Positions 25,461 through 34,165 are shown, counted from the stretch's first letter. The stretch is 64,000 nt of DNA from Candidatus Poribacteria bacterium (GCA_009841255.1 VXMD01000032.1:305923-369922); one strand, 5' to 3'. A program made the numbers and translations. The notes: generated by a model not told the origin, from the letters alone.

Positions 25461-27122
25461 ATGCAGACTCTTGTTTTCGCGTGCGTTCTTGTCTGTTTAT
25501 GTATCCCTGCGGAGGCAGACGTAAAATTTACGGATGTCACTGAGGCATCCGGCATCGAATTCCGGCACTTCACCGGGGCAACCGGTGAACGGTATATGCC
25601 TGAGACCATGGGCGCAGGCTGCGCTTTTCTCGACTACGATGCAGATGGTCTTTTAGACATCCTGCTCGCAAATGGGACAAGTTTAATACCAGCAGGTCCA
25701 ACGGCTACCCCGAAACTCTACCGAAACGCCGAGAACGGACAGTTTGTTGACGTCACTGCGGTAGCAGGACTCGATGTGCCGATGTACGGTATGGGCATAG
25801 CCGCCGCCGATTACGATAATGATGCCGATCTCGATATCTACTTTACCAATGTCGGCACAAATCGACTCTTTCGCAATAACGGGGACGACACTTTCACAGA
25901 TGTCACCGAATTCGCACAGGTAGCCGGCTCCGATTGGTCAACAAGCGCAGTTTTCTTCGATGCCGACAAGGATGGTTGGTTGGATCTGTTTGTTTGCAAC
26001 TATGTTGAATGGACACCTGAAACAGATGTTCCGTGTATCGTAAATCCGGTTGGCGAGAAACAGTACCGGACCTATTGTACGCCGACTGTCTATTCAGGAC
26101 AATCCTGTCGCTTCTATCGCAACCAAGGCAATGGCACGTTCACCGATATGACCTCACAGGCGGGGTTGCATCGTCCGATAGGGAAATCGCTCGGTGTAAC
26201 CCTTCTGGATTACAATCATGACGGATGGATCGACCTTGCGGTGGCGAACGATACTGAGCCTAATTTTTTGTATCGCAATAACGGGGACGGCACCTTTACC
26301 GATGAAGCCGTGCTGATGGGCGTCGCTTTCAGTGAAACAGGGAAAGCGCGCGGCAGTATGGGTATCGACGCCGCAGATGTCTATAACAATGGCGGGACTG
26401 CGATCGTCATCGGTAATTTTAACAACGAGAAAACAGGATTTTTCTACGCTAAACCGGGGGCAGCCTACTTCACAGATAGCACCGATAGAGCAGAAATTGG
26501 CAAGGTAAGTTACCGTGCTTTGACGTTTGGGACCCTGTTTTTCGATTGCGACTTAGACGGAGCACTCGATCTGCTTTGCGTTAATGGGCATATTGAACCC
26601 GAGGTGTTGCGTTATCAACAGCATACCCCTTACGCACAACTTCCGTCGCTCTTCCGAAACCAGAGAGACGGAACGTTTCGAGACATCGCCAAGACTGCTG
26701 GGCTCGATCGCAGAGGTGTTGGACGCGGGTGTGCCTACGGCGATTACGATAACGACGGTGATTTAGACCTGCTTGTAAGCAATAACGGCGTTACCGAAGC
26801 TCACGGTGATGCATGGCTCCTGCGTAACGATAGCGAACCTTCATCTAATTATCTCCGAGTGAGGGGTATCGGGACCCGTAGCAATCGAGATGGAATCGGG
26901 GCGCGTGTTCGGTTAACCGTGGGAGATAACGTCCAACAGCAAATCGTCCGCACCGGCGGTAGCTACTGTTCCCAAAGCGAACTGACGCTAACCTTCGGAT
27001 TGGGGAAAAGTGAAAAGGTCACGCAACTTGAAATCCTATGGCCCTCTGGTGAGATAGACCAGTACGCAGAACTCGAGGCGAATCAACTGATAGCGGTAGT
27101 CGAAGGAGCATCCCAAAAATGA
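25461..27122 (+). CDS. FG-GAP/VCBS repeat protein with C-terminal ASPIC/UnbV domain (CRTAC1-like)
   Basis: The 553-residue secreted protein has a signal peptide ('MQTLVFACVLVCLCIPAEA') and a seven-bladed-propeller pattern with six visible calcium loops of the form DxDxDG (for example 'DYDADGLLDI', 'DADKDGWLDL', 'DYDNDGDLDL'). The C-terminal ~75 residues are the ASPIC/UnbV domain ('GIGARVRLTVGD', 'LEILWPSGEIDQY'). The ATG at 25461 starts directly with the signal peptide; the upstream TTG (25443) would add six residues. Such proteins bind calcium and probably extracellular ligands. Its stop overlaps the next gene (ATGA), a TPR lipoprotein, a pairing common in planctomycete-like genomes. Confidence 0.9.
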   Translation: MQTLVFACVLVCLCIPAEADVKFTDVTEASGIEFRHFTGATGERYMPETMGAGCAFLDYDADGLLDILLANGTSLIPAGPTATPKLYRNAENGQFVDVTAVAGLDVPMYGMGIAAADYDNDADLDIYFTNVGTNRLFRNNGDDTFTDVTEFAQVAGSDWSTSAVFFDADKDGWLDLFVCNYVEWTPETDVPCIVNPVGEKQYRTYCTPTVYSGQSCRFYRNQGNGTFTDMTSQAGLHRPIGKSLGVTLLDYNHDGWIDLAVANDTEPNFLYRNNGDGTFTDEAVLMGVAFSETGKARGSMGIDAADVYNNGGTAIVIGNFNNEKTGFFYAKPGAAYFTDSTDRAEIGKVSYRALTFGTLFFDCDLDGALDLLCVNGHIEPEVLRYQQHTPYAQLPSLFRNQRDGTFRDIAKTAGLDRRGVGRGCAYGDYDNDGDLDLLVSNNGVTEAHGDAWLLRNDSEPSSNYLRVRGIGTRSNRDGIGARVRLTVGDNVQQQIVRTGGSYCSQSELTLTFGLGKSEKVTQLEILWPSGEIDQYAELEANQLIAVVEGASQK

Positions 27123-27922
27123 AACGCTGGGTGTACGGAGGCATCTTTCTGATAATCTTAGGATTAATTATCGGATGTCAAGACAACGAAGGGATTTCCA
27201 GTCAAAAAGAGCCAGCACCTACGACATCCACGAAGCCATCCGTCTCACCTTCTGCGCAGGACTACAATAACAGCGGGACTGCTTACCAACGTGCGGGGCG
27301 ACTCCAAGAAGCAGCAGCGGCGTATCAACGCGCTATCGAGATTAAGCCAACATTAATTGAGGCGCATCACAACTTAGGCACGGTGTATGTGATGCAGGGA
27401 AAACTTGCGGAAGCGATTGTTGCGTATAAACGCGTCGCTCAGTTACGACCCGACATGGCAGAGGCGTATGTCGATTTAGGCAGAACCTACGGACTCGCAG
27501 GACGGCTTGATGCGGCGATTGCCGAGTACGAGAAGGCACTTACGCGTGATGCGACGCTCATCTATGCACACTACGGGATCGGTCTCGCTTATCGGCATAA
27601 AGGCATGTTCCCTGAAGCCATCGGTGCCCTCGAGAAGGCGATAACCCGGCGACCCGACTTCGTCGAAGCACTCGTGCAGCTGGGGTATGTCTATCGAGAA
27701 ACAGAACAGTTCAGCCGCGCCGTGGAGGTCTTTACTACAGTTACCCACATCCATCCGACAAATGCTACAGCGTACCATGAACTCGGCGTCTGTTATACAA
27801 AAATGGACGCCTATCCAGAAGCCATCAAGGCTTTTGAAAGAACCTTACAACTAAATCCAGATGCTGTTGAGACGCAAAATCTCTTGCGGGTTGCCCACGC
27901 GCGTCTGGCGCGTCAAAGGTAA
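27119..27922 (+). CDS. TPR-repeat lipoprotein
   Basis: The 267-residue protein begins with a lipoprotein signal ('IFLIILGLIIGCQDNEG', Cys20) and contains about six TPR units of 34 residues from residue ~55, each with the A-x2-Y/F-x3-G-x2-P/A pattern ('ALVQLGYVYRETEQFSRAVE', 'AYHELGVCYTKMDAYPEAIK'). TPRs mediate protein-protein contacts, here in the periplasm. It overlaps the FG-GAP/ASPIC gene by 4 bp, so the two are translationally coupled and likely work together. Confidence 0.9.
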   Translation: MKRWVYGGIFLIILGLIIGCQDNEGISSQKEPAPTTSTKPSVSPSAQDYNNSGTAYQRAGRLQEAAAAYQRAIEIKPTLIEAHHNLGTVYVMQGKLAEAIVAYKRVAQLRPDMAEAYVDLGRTYGLAGRLDAAIAEYEKALTRDATLIYAHYGIGLAYRHKGMFPEAIGALEKAITRRPDFVEALVQLGYVYRETEQFSRAVEVFTTVTHIHPTNATAYHELGVCYTKMDAYPEAIKAFERTLQLNPDAVETQNLLRVAHARLARQR

Positions 27923-27923
27923 T

Positions 27924-28075
27924 AGGACTTACACAGACCTGCGATAAATCGCATTACTACAAACAGATATTCCCTTGGAAGGATATATGTTTCTCAAAAA
28001 CAATATCGTTTTTCAATAACGGATAGGGACCCCGGTTCGTAGTGGCGCAATTCATTGCGCCTTGTGTAAGTCCTG
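27924..28075. repeat. R1 repeat copy 4 (full length)
   Basis: At ~152 bp this is one of the best-preserved copies. The ends TAGGACTTACACAGA and TGTGTAAGTCCTGA are inverted repeats; inside are GCGATAAATCGC and GCGCAATTCATTGCGC hairpins. The rest of the gap to 28354 shows no gene. Confidence 0.85.
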
Positions 28076-28354
28076 AGTAATCCACAAACCACTTTATAAA
28101 AGAATCACTCAACTTATCGCCTTCGGGGTTTTGGATATAACACACAGGATTCCAAAACTTTCCGTAGAAAATCCTAACATTTTTATTTTCAGTCTGTCTA
28201 ACTTAAGAGTTAAATGTGTTTTATCGGCACCATTCGTCCCGCTATTGTCAGGACGGATGTGCCACAATTTCCCGCATCCCTGCTCGAAATAGAGATTTTT
28301 AAATGGAGAGCAAGGGTGCTTGTAGAGTTCCTATGAATTCCAAAGGAGGAAAAA

Positions 28355-29182
28355 ATGCGTCAGGTTATATTTTTTGCGATATTGATAGCACTGTTTTCTG
28401 TGCTACCGCTTCTTGCGAACGCCGCGGATATTGAGGACGGACTTTGGATGTATCTACCGCTGAACGAAGGAACAGGGGACGAGGTCACCGACCACGGACC
28501 CCACGCCTTCAAGACAGAACTGAGTAAATCCGCACCGAAATCGGTGGATGCCAAGCACGACGATATCTCAAAAGCACTGGAGTTTGATGGCAAGGCAACC
28601 TACGTCAAGATTGACATGGCAGGTCAGAACAAAGACATCGATTCGCATTTTGATGATAAGCAAGGTATTACGATCTGTGCGTGGGTGAAACCGCTAAAGG
28701 TTGGGACAGATGCGCATGGACAGACCCGTCAACCGATCGTCATGAAAGGTGCCGGTGGACAGTGGGAGTTCGCGCTCTACATCTATGACAACTTCGGTGC
28801 AGGGATGTCGGTTTGGACGTGTCCCGGCTCAGGGGTCTCAGAACCCAGCACCGGTGGCACTGCCCCACAAGGCAAGTGGATCCACCAATGCGGCACATTT
28901 CTGTTGAAAGAGGGAGTCCGCGTTTACGTAGACGGTGCCAAAGCACCCGTCGCCGAGGCAGGTGATAACGGTAATGGCCCCTGTGAAGCCGGTAATCGTC
29001 CTGTGTTTATCGCCCACCGTGAAGACGGACAGTGGTTAAATGCCGTTATCGCTGAAGTCTTTATATGGGATCGCGTGATTAGCATCGATGAGATGAATCT
29101 CGCTATGAACACGATTGGCGGATTGGCGGTTCAACCCGGAGGGAAACTGTCAACCACCTGGGGCAACATAAAACGGCGCTGA
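28355..29182 (+). CDS. Secreted LamG/concanavalin-A-like domain protein
   Basis: The 275-residue protein has a signal peptide ('VIFFAILIALFSVLPLLANA', cleavage after residue ~23) and a single LamG-like jelly roll: 'GLWMYLPLNEGTGDEVTDHG' at the start, 'FDGKATYVKIDM', 'ITICAWVKPL' and 'VFIWDRVISIDEMNLAMN' at the end. LamG domains bind glycans or proteins; there is no enzyme domain. A strong AAAGGAGG lies 8 bp upstream and a good terminator follows, so it is monocistronic and likely well expressed. Confidence 0.9.
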   Translation: MRQVIFFAILIALFSVLPLLANAADIEDGLWMYLPLNEGTGDEVTDHGPHAFKTELSKSAPKSVDAKHDDISKALEFDGKATYVKIDMAGQNKDIDSHFDDKQGITICAWVKPLKVGTDAHGQTRQPIVMKGAGGQWEFALYIYDNFGAGMSVWTCPGSGVSEPSTGGTAPQGKWIHQCGTFLLKEGVRVYVDGAKAPVAEAGDNGNGPCEAGNRPVFIAHREDGQWLNAVIAEVFIWDRVISIDEMNLAMNTIGGLAVQPGGKLSTTWGNIKRR

Positions 29183-29191
29183 CGGTCTTGA

Positions 29192-29230
29192 AAGGGGCGG
29201 TTTCTCAACCGCCCCTTCTCTTTTGCTTTA
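29192..29230 (+). terminator. Intrinsic terminator after the LamG gene
   Basis: AAGGGGCGGT and ACCGCCCCTT form a perfect 10-bp stem with a 6-nt loop followed by CTCTTTTGCTTT. Confidence 0.88.
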
Positions 29231-29274
29231 GCACTTACGCAATGTAGCACAAACTGTATAAAGTTTAATAAAAT

Positions 29275-29405
29275 AGTTCGGTAATTCTATCCCAAAGAAC
29301 CTTGTAGGGGGTTTTTGCTTGGTGTCTTTGCTTGGGCGTTTCTGCGGATTTCCCCTAGGTCTTGTGCCTGCCTGCATATTACCAAATTAAATTCTTAGTC
29401 TTCAT
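29275..29405. repeat. R5-containing element with TTCGGTAA / TTACCAAA ends
   Basis: A relative of the element at 11720: AGTTCGGTAATTCTATCCC at the left, the R5 core (TGTAGGGGGTTTTTGCTTGG), a 'CTTGTGCCTGCCTGCAT' segment and ATTACCAAATTAAATTCTT at the right. No gene lies between 29183 and 29508. Confidence 0.65.
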
Positions 29406-29508
29406 TTAGTTTGTGCCATATCCGAAGACCGCCAGTTGACGCCTATAGCCACAGTTTCCGCCCAAGTCATAGACGGAATGTCCTCTTTTTCCGGAAGTCC
29501 TGTTCCTT

Positions 29509-30291
29509 TTAAGCCATTATTTCCTCGGAAGTCGGATTCATTTTGAACCCACCCGCCATAATATTGTTGTAAGGCTCTTCCGGATCGCGTCCGACGGGTC
29601 GCATGTCAGGCTTGTGGTATCCGAATCGGACAGCTTTCCGCCACTGATCCGTCCGATTGACTTCAGACCAGTGGATTAGGCAATAACTGAAGAAGATAAC
29701 ATCCCCTGCGACTGCCGGAATCGGGATCGAGTCAATGAAATCCGGGTGGAACTTATCAGTCGGCAGATGCGGTGCTGTCCCTTCACCCGTGATGTGTTCC
29801 CGCGGTCCCTCCTTATGGCTGCCAGGGACAACCCGTAGGGCGCCACTCTCAAAAGGCGCATCATCGAGATGGACGAGGCAATCCACGAAATCAAGTCCAT
29901 CGTGTGGATAGAAGGGGTAATCCTGGTGCATCGGGAACGGCGTCCCTTTTTCCGGCGGCTTTGCGTGTAGCACGGTATGGTGCCATTGAATGGTATCCCC
30001 AATGAGGGATTGCACCGCGCCCGTCAGCCGTTCATGGAAAATCACCCGACCCCATGCAGCGGAGTAGAAATGGGGATTGTGCATGAAAACAGCCTTTGTT
30101 GTCTGCTGATCTTCATCTTTGAGGTAGCGCGTCCGCCACGGTCCAGGCCACCCAATTGTCTCCTGTCCCCAATTGTTGATAATCCGCACCATTTCAGATG
30201 CTAGTTCCTTCGTTTCCACCGGTGTGAAGAGTTGGTCCACCTTGAGGTATCCGTTCTCATGGTAAAATTCGGCCTGTTCTTGCGTTAGCAT
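29509..30291 (-). CDS. Phytanoyl-CoA dioxygenase-family protein
   Basis: The 260-residue protein is a stand-alone PhyH-type Fe(II)/2-oxoglutarate oxygenase. The HxD motif is 'PMHQDYPFYPHDG'; the distal His and 2-oxoglutarate-binding Arg lie in 'CLIHWSEVNRTDQWRKAVRF'. 'SGALRVVPGSHK' is the conserved strand before the distal histidine. The start ATG 30291 follows AAGGAG by 8 bp and opens with 'MLTQEQAEFYHENGYL', the usual PhyH beginning; the longer frame to 30351 is rejected. The substrate is unknown. Confidence 0.93.
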   Translation of the reverse strand: MLTQEQAEFYHENGYLKVDQLFTPVETKELASEMVRIINNWGQETIGWPGPWRTRYLKDEDQQTTKAVFMHNPHFYSAAWGRVIFHERLTGAVQSLIGDTIQWHHTVLHAKPPEKGTPFPMHQDYPFYPHDGLDFVDCLVHLDDAPFESGALRVVPGSHKEGPREHITGEGTAPHLPTDKFHPDFIDSIPIPAVAGDVIFFSYCLIHWSEVNRTDQWRKAVRFGYHKPDMRPVGRDPEEPYNNIMAGGFKMNPTSEEIMA

Positions 30292-30350
30292 TGTCAAACT
30301 CCTTATCGCTATAGGATGTTTCGCGTGCCAAAAACCGTTAGTTGCTCTCA

Positions 30351-30380
30351 ATTCTACTTCAAAACCGCATATTTTGTCAA
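30351..30380 (-). promoter_or_regulatory. Sigma-70-type promoter of the PhyH gene
   Basis: On the minus strand TTGACA and TAGAAT are spaced by 18 bp, 60 bp upstream of the PhyH start. The -10 and -35 overlap the last codons of the small ORF at 30354. Confidence 0.65.
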
Positions 30381-30581
30381 TTTGCTTTTAGGAGCAATCC
30401 AGAGACATTCAATTCTCCTGTAGGACGGAACTCCAATTCCTGGGGAAACCCCAAGCAAAAATACCCTCTTCTGTAGGTCAGAGGGATACGCCCATCTAAC
30501 GGCTCCGGGGGCTGGCATTTCTATCAGGTATGGCTGCCCCGTATTTGGGTCGATCACCTGTTTCTTCACAGGTCCCATCAT
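30354..30581 (-). CDS. Small ORF coupled to the ADP-ribosylglycohydrolase gene, repeat-derived C-terminus
   Basis: A 75-residue frame overlaps the stop of the upstream glycohydrolase gene as ATGA, the classic translational-coupling arrangement. The first ~30 residues ('VIDPNTGQPYLIEMP') look protein-like. From about residue 38 the reading frame passes through an R5-like repeat (minus-strand GGGTATTTTTGCTTGGGG), and its last codons lie in the promoter of the PhyH gene. The original C-terminus may have been replaced by repeat insertion. No family was recognised and expression is uncertain. Confidence 0.4.
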   Translation of the reverse strand: MMGPVKKQVIDPNTGQPYLIEMPAPGAVRWAYPSDLQKRVFLLGVSPGIGVPSYRRIECLWIAPKSKLTKYAVLK

Positions 30582-31345
30582 GCATATAGTTCCTGTAGAA
30601 TCCCAAGCATCTCCGGCGCATCCGCGAGGTAACGGGTTTCCAGCTGTTCTTTGGACGTCTCTGGAATACCGTGTATCGCCTCAGCAATCGGACCCGCAAT
30701 CGCAGCAAGTGTATCCGCATCGCCACCCAGCGAGATAGCGTTCCGCACAGCGTCCTCAAAACTCACCGATGCCAAAGCACAAGTAATCGCCTCCGGTACT
30801 GTGCCTTGACACGATTCATCGAAAAAGTAGGAGGGACGGATCTCGTCCACTGTCCGTGACAGGTCATAGTCATACGTAGTGGCAATCGTCTGACGGATGG
30901 ATGCTGGGCGTTCACCTTGAAACGCCAGCCAAATCGCGTGGGTTGTCGCCCGCGCACCTTTCATGCCTTCAGGGTGGTTGTGCGTGATCTCGGTGACGGT
31001 ATCCGCAGCGGAAAGTGCAGCGTCCAGATCATCGCGGTTCAGGAACGCCGCTGGCGAGACACGCATCGCTGCACCGTTGCCGTAACTGTTATAGGATTCA
31101 GGCGGGTTTGCATAGATCCAATATCCAAAGTTGCCACCGTAGCTGCAGTCTGGATAGCGACGACACCAGTTCTGCAGCGTTTCCGCGGGCAGAAGACCGT
31201 GCAGCAATATATCCGCGACCGCAACAGTGCACACGGAATCATCCGTGAAAAAGCAGTTATCCGTGAAGAACGGAAAATCCTTGGTTTTAATCCGATCCCA
31301 CTCGTAGACGGAACCCACAATGTCGCCTATAATCGCACCTAACAT
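30578..31345 (-). CDS. ADP-ribosylglycohydrolase family protein
   Basis: The 255-residue protein has the ARH/DraG fold signatures: 'MLGAIIGDIVGSVYEW' at the N-terminus, 'CFFTDDSVCTVAVAD' with the metal-binding T-D-D, and the C-terminal 'SLGGDADTLAAIAGPIAEA' with the G-G-D-x-D-T metal site. The two-metal centre removes ADP-ribose from proteins or nucleic acids, or hydrolyses related small molecules. AAGGAG lies 7-8 bp before the ATG. It is the first gene of a two-gene unit with the small ORF at 30354. Confidence 0.93.
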   Translation of the reverse strand: MLGAIIGDIVGSVYEWDRIKTKDFPFFTDNCFFTDDSVCTVAVADILLHGLLPAETLQNWCRRYPDCSYGGNFGYWIYANPPESYNSYGNGAAMRVSPAAFLNRDDLDAALSAADTVTEITHNHPEGMKGARATTHAIWLAFQGERPASIRQTIATTYDYDLSRTVDEIRPSYFFDESCQGTVPEAITCALASVSFEDAVRNAISLGGDADTLAAIAGPIAEAIHGIPETSKEQLETRYLADAPEMLGILQELYA

Positions 31346-31502
31346 GTTTGCTCCTTAAAACACTCCATTTTGCGAAGTTAGAAGGAACCCAATGAGGCCT
31401 AACCGCTCGCTTTTTCCGGAGAAGTGATATGTAGAAATAATTTCAGGGGTCCATGTGTAACATAACACATTTTTTGAGACTTCTGCGAAGAAAAATGAAA
31501 AC

Positions 31503-31742
31503 CTATGAAATGCGATGGATGTTGTACGGAAGCTGGCAGAAAGTGATACCCATCTCCGTTAACTCCTTCTGACTGACGAACTTCTGCGGGGCATAAACAT
31601 ACGCCTTTTTACCCACCTCTTTGCACGCTTTCGCAATCTGCTCCACTCGTTTCCCATCTAACGCTGACGCACTGCTCTCCAGAAAATCCAACGACGGTTC
31701 ATAGATGAGATAGAAACGGATGTCCTTCGTTTCGCCGATCAT
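31503..31742 (-). pseudogene. Probable remnant of a type III-like DNA methyltransferase C-terminus
   Basis: The 79-residue frame has no Shine-Dalgarno and starts abruptly with 'MIGETKDIRFYLIYEPSLDFL'. Its end, 'KAYVYAPQKFVSQKELTEMGITFCQLPYNI' (cited as KKAYVYAPQKFV and GITFCQLPYNI), resembles the C-terminal tail of type III Mod/adenine-methylase proteins, where an '(A)P.K(Y/F)(V/I)...(F)CQLP(Y/F)EI' pattern is common. With no catalytic motifs and no upstream coding sequence it is most simply a truncated remnant. The similarity is from memory of the family and is only moderately certain. Confidence 0.4.
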
Positions 31743-31820
31743 GAGGTATATGAAAATGTTTGCGTAATTCTACAAAGAACAACCCTCAATCAAGGTAACC
31801 CCATAACCCCGCAAATCACG

Positions 31821-31862
31821 GTCCATCACAGTCAATCACAGTCAATCACAGTCAATCACAGT
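31821..31862. repeat. 10-bp tandem repeat (GTCAATCACA)
   Basis: GTCAATCACA occurs three times exactly (31831-31860), preceded by one variant GTCCATCACA. The rest of 31743-32012 is AT-rich with a TATAAT-like box near 31934 and no clear gene. Confidence 0.8.
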
Positions 31863-32012
31863 TCAGACTATTACCCACGTCCGCGATAATTTAAAAATAA
31901 ATTTGCATTTTTTAAAATAGACATGTTAGCATATATAATGTAAATCTAAATTAACAGCATAGATCAGATACACCACCATGAAAATCATAAGCATCAAAGG
32001 ATACGGAACGCA

Positions 32013-32234
32013 ATGCCCAACAAAGAACGCTGGATACACAGAATCCGCGAGAATCCGCGATTCAGACGATACACACATGACATCACCTCAGCAAGAGCAC
32101 TTAAAAAAATGTTACACTTTCCGCCAAATTATTTTTTTCCAAAACGGAGAGACCATAAAAAACGCCTACAAACCCTTACGGCCACTATGTTCCCTGCAGA
32201 TAGCCATTACCTACTAAATGTTACACCAGTGTAA
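32013..32234 (+). CDS. Possible small Arg-rich protein
   Basis: The 73-residue frame starts 'MPNKERWIHRIRENPRFRRY' and continues with Arg/Lys-rich sequence ('FPKRRDHKKRLQTL'). A weak AAAGGA lies ~13 bp upstream. The composition looks more protein-like than the overlapping frame at 31978-32217, and nothing else fills this 640-bp gap. The frame ends inside the TGTTACAC palindrome. No family was recognised; it may be spurious. Confidence 0.3.
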   Translation: MPNKERWIHRIRENPRFRRYTHDITSARALKKMLHFPPNYFFPKRRDHKKRLQTLTATMFPADSHYLLNVTPV

Positions 32235-32242
32235 CATTTTAA
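32220..32242. promoter_or_regulatory. Perfect palindrome TGTTACAC-CAG-TGTAACA with T tail
   Basis: TGTTACAC and its exact complement GTGTAACA flank three bases, followed by TTTT. It could be an operator or a weak terminator. A single half-site also occurs at ~32109. Confidence 0.5.
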
Positions 32243-32319
32243 CGTGATTATTTATCAGTATGTTATATTTCCCCCAACAAAACAATAGTTCCACAGTAAC
32301 CCCAAAAATCACGAAATCC

Positions 32320-32348
32320 TTGCATTAATCCGCAACCTATGATATGAT
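32320..32348 (+). promoter_or_regulatory. Sigma-70-type promoter of the FGGY kinase gene
   Basis: TTGCAT (32320-32325) and TATGAT (32343-32348) are 17 bp apart, 38 bp upstream of the start codon. Confidence 0.7.
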
Positions 32349-32385
32349 AGTCGCATCTCGTATCAAGGAGAAAAGGAAGGAAGCA

Positions 32386-33891
32386 ATGAGTCTTTTGGGT
32401 ATAGATGTTGGAACGACGGGGTGTAAGGTTATCGCCTTCCGCGAAGATGGAACGACACTCGCACAGGCGTATGGCGAGTATCCATTGATCCATCCGCAAC
32501 CCGGCTGGTCGGAACTCGATGCCAATGGCGTCTGGGAAAACATAGCCGCTGGCATTCAACAGGTTGCAGCACAAACGAAATCCGATCCAATTGAGGCAAT
32601 CAGTGTCGCTTCACAAGGCGAAGCCGTAACACCCGTATCCGCCGATGGCCAGATTTTAGACAACGCCATTACCACTTTCGATGCTCGGACAACCGGCATC
32701 TGTGACACACTGAAGCAACAGATAACACCTTTAGAGGTGATGGAAATCACCGGAATGCCGATGAGTGATATTCATACCTTGGCGAAACTCATCTGGATGC
32801 AGCAGAATCAACCTGACCTCTATCGACAGGTATGGAAATTCCTCGGCTTTGAGGATTTCGTCTATTTCAAACTCGGTGTCTCACCTGTAGTAGACTACTC
32901 TCTCGCCGCGCGCACGATGGCATTCGACATTATCAACAAAACCTGGTCAGAAAAAATGCTCGGCTTGGCGAATGTAGATGCGGCACTCTTCCCAGACGCC
33001 GCGCCTTCAGGCACGCCGATCGGTGAGGTGAGCGCGAAGGTCACCGATGAACTCGGCCTACCGCAAGGCGTGGTATGCGTTACGGGTGGACACGACCAAC
33101 CCTGCGGTGCCTTAGGGGCGGGGATTATTCGGAGCGGCGAGGTGATGGACGCAACCGGCACTGTTGAATGTATCGCACCCGCTTTCACGGAACCCGTTAT
33201 CAACCAAGACATGATCGATGGGAATTTCGCCTGTTATCCGCACGTTGTTGATGGGTTGTATGTCACACTCGGGTTTGTATCCAGTGGCGGCGTCGTACTA
33301 CGCTGGTTCAGAGACACACTCGCCCAAGCAGAGGTCGTCCAAGCAGCGGTAGAAGAACGCGATGTCTACGATTTACTGATGGAGGAACTCCCCGACGCGC
33401 CTGGAACCGCCATGGTGTTACCACACTTCACCGGTTCAGGCACACCCCATCTCGATCTCGAATCGAAAGGAGCAATCGTCGGATTGACGCTTTCGACAAC
33501 GAAAGGCGAGCTCATCAAAGGGATCCTCGAAGGCATCAGTTACGAAATTAAACAGAACCTCGCCATGCTTCAAGACGCAGGAGTTGTGATAAACGAGGTA
33601 CGTGCCATCGGTGGCGGCGCGAAATCCGAAAAATGGCTACAACTCAAAGCGGATATGTTCGGGAAAAAGGTGATTGCCCTTGATATATCGGAGGGCGTCT
33701 GTCTCGGCACTGCCATCCTCTCTGGCACAGCCATAGGCAAGTATGACTCCATTGAAACGGCGGTCGAGCAGTTGGTCACACCACGCAACGTGTACTACCC
33801 ACGTCAGGAATTCGCACAACAGTACGATGAGAAATTGAAAACATACGCACAGATATATCCCGCACTGCGCACCCTGAATTACGAGTTGTAA
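32386..33891 (+). CDS. xylB: FGGY-family carbohydrate kinase, xylulokinase-like
   Basis: The 501-residue protein begins 'MSLLGIDVGTTGCKVIAF', the phosphate-1 motif of sugar kinases. It carries 'HPQPGWSELDANGVWENI', 'VTGGHDQPCGALGAG' and the C-terminal FGGY signature region around 'EGISYEIKQNLAML' with 'AIGGGAKSEKWLQLKADM'. It phosphorylates a sugar with ATP, most likely D-xylulose, though other FGGY substrates cannot be excluded. ATG 32386 sits 7-8 bp after AAGGAAGG. It lies in a sugar cluster with a ROK kinase and an SIS isomerase; a xylose-isomerase-like gene lies 25 kb away. Confidence 0.88.
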   Translation: MSLLGIDVGTTGCKVIAFREDGTTLAQAYGEYPLIHPQPGWSELDANGVWENIAAGIQQVAAQTKSDPIEAISVASQGEAVTPVSADGQILDNAITTFDARTTGICDTLKQQITPLEVMEITGMPMSDIHTLAKLIWMQQNQPDLYRQVWKFLGFEDFVYFKLGVSPVVDYSLAARTMAFDIINKTWSEKMLGLANVDAALFPDAAPSGTPIGEVSAKVTDELGLPQGVVCVTGGHDQPCGALGAGIIRSGEVMDATGTVECIAPAFTEPVINQDMIDGNFACYPHVVDGLYVTLGFVSSGGVVLRWFRDTLAQAEVVQAAVEERDVYDLLMEELPDAPGTAMVLPHFTGSGTPHLDLESKGAIVGLTLSTTKGELIKGILEGISYEIKQNLAMLQDAGVVINEVRAIGGGAKSEKWLQLKADMFGKKVIALDISEGVCLGTAILSGTAIGKYDSIETAVEQLVTPRNVYYPRQEFAQQYDEKLKTYAQIYPALRTLNYEL

Positions 33892-33908
33892 TACAAGTGT
33901 TAATTGTC

Positions 33909-33999
33909 TGGCAATTTACGGAACGTGCTATAAATAGCACTACTACAAGCAGTACCCTTCGTTTGTAGTAGCGCAATTCATTGCGCTTGTGGATACAAA
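33909..33999. repeat. R1 repeat copy 5 (degenerate left end)
   Basis: The left half is diverged (GTGCTATAAATAGCAC hairpin in place of GGCGATAAATCGCC), but the right half TTTGTAGTAGCGCAATTCAT is intact. Confidence 0.65.
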
Positions 34000-34009
34000 A
34001 CTTGAACCT

Positions 34010-34149
34010 TATAGTAAAACTTAGAATTAAAAATACATTTTAATAATATTGGGATGCTTCGGTTTCCGTAGGGGGTTTTTGCTTGGGTGTTTCTTCGTAG
34101 GTCGCCTCGCCCGCCAAAGAGTGTCTCATTAATTTTTGGACTTACTATA
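34010..34149. repeat. R3 element copy 1 (TATAGTAA ends)
   Basis: This is a ~140-bp element with ends TATAGTAAAACTTAGAATTAA and TTAATTTTTG..CTTACTATA and an R5 core in the middle. The copy at 40539 is nearly identical over its whole length. Confidence 0.85.
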
Positions 34150-34165
34150 ATACTTAAACTCGCTT

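Noticed and set aside
31821-31862. Possible CRISPR array
   Set aside because: The repeats are 10 bp and directly contiguous with no spacers, and no cas gene is present.
31978-32217. 79-residue frame overlapping the Arg-rich small ORF
   Set aside because: No Shine-Dalgarno and composition less protein-like than the overlapping frame at 32013, which is itself uncertain.
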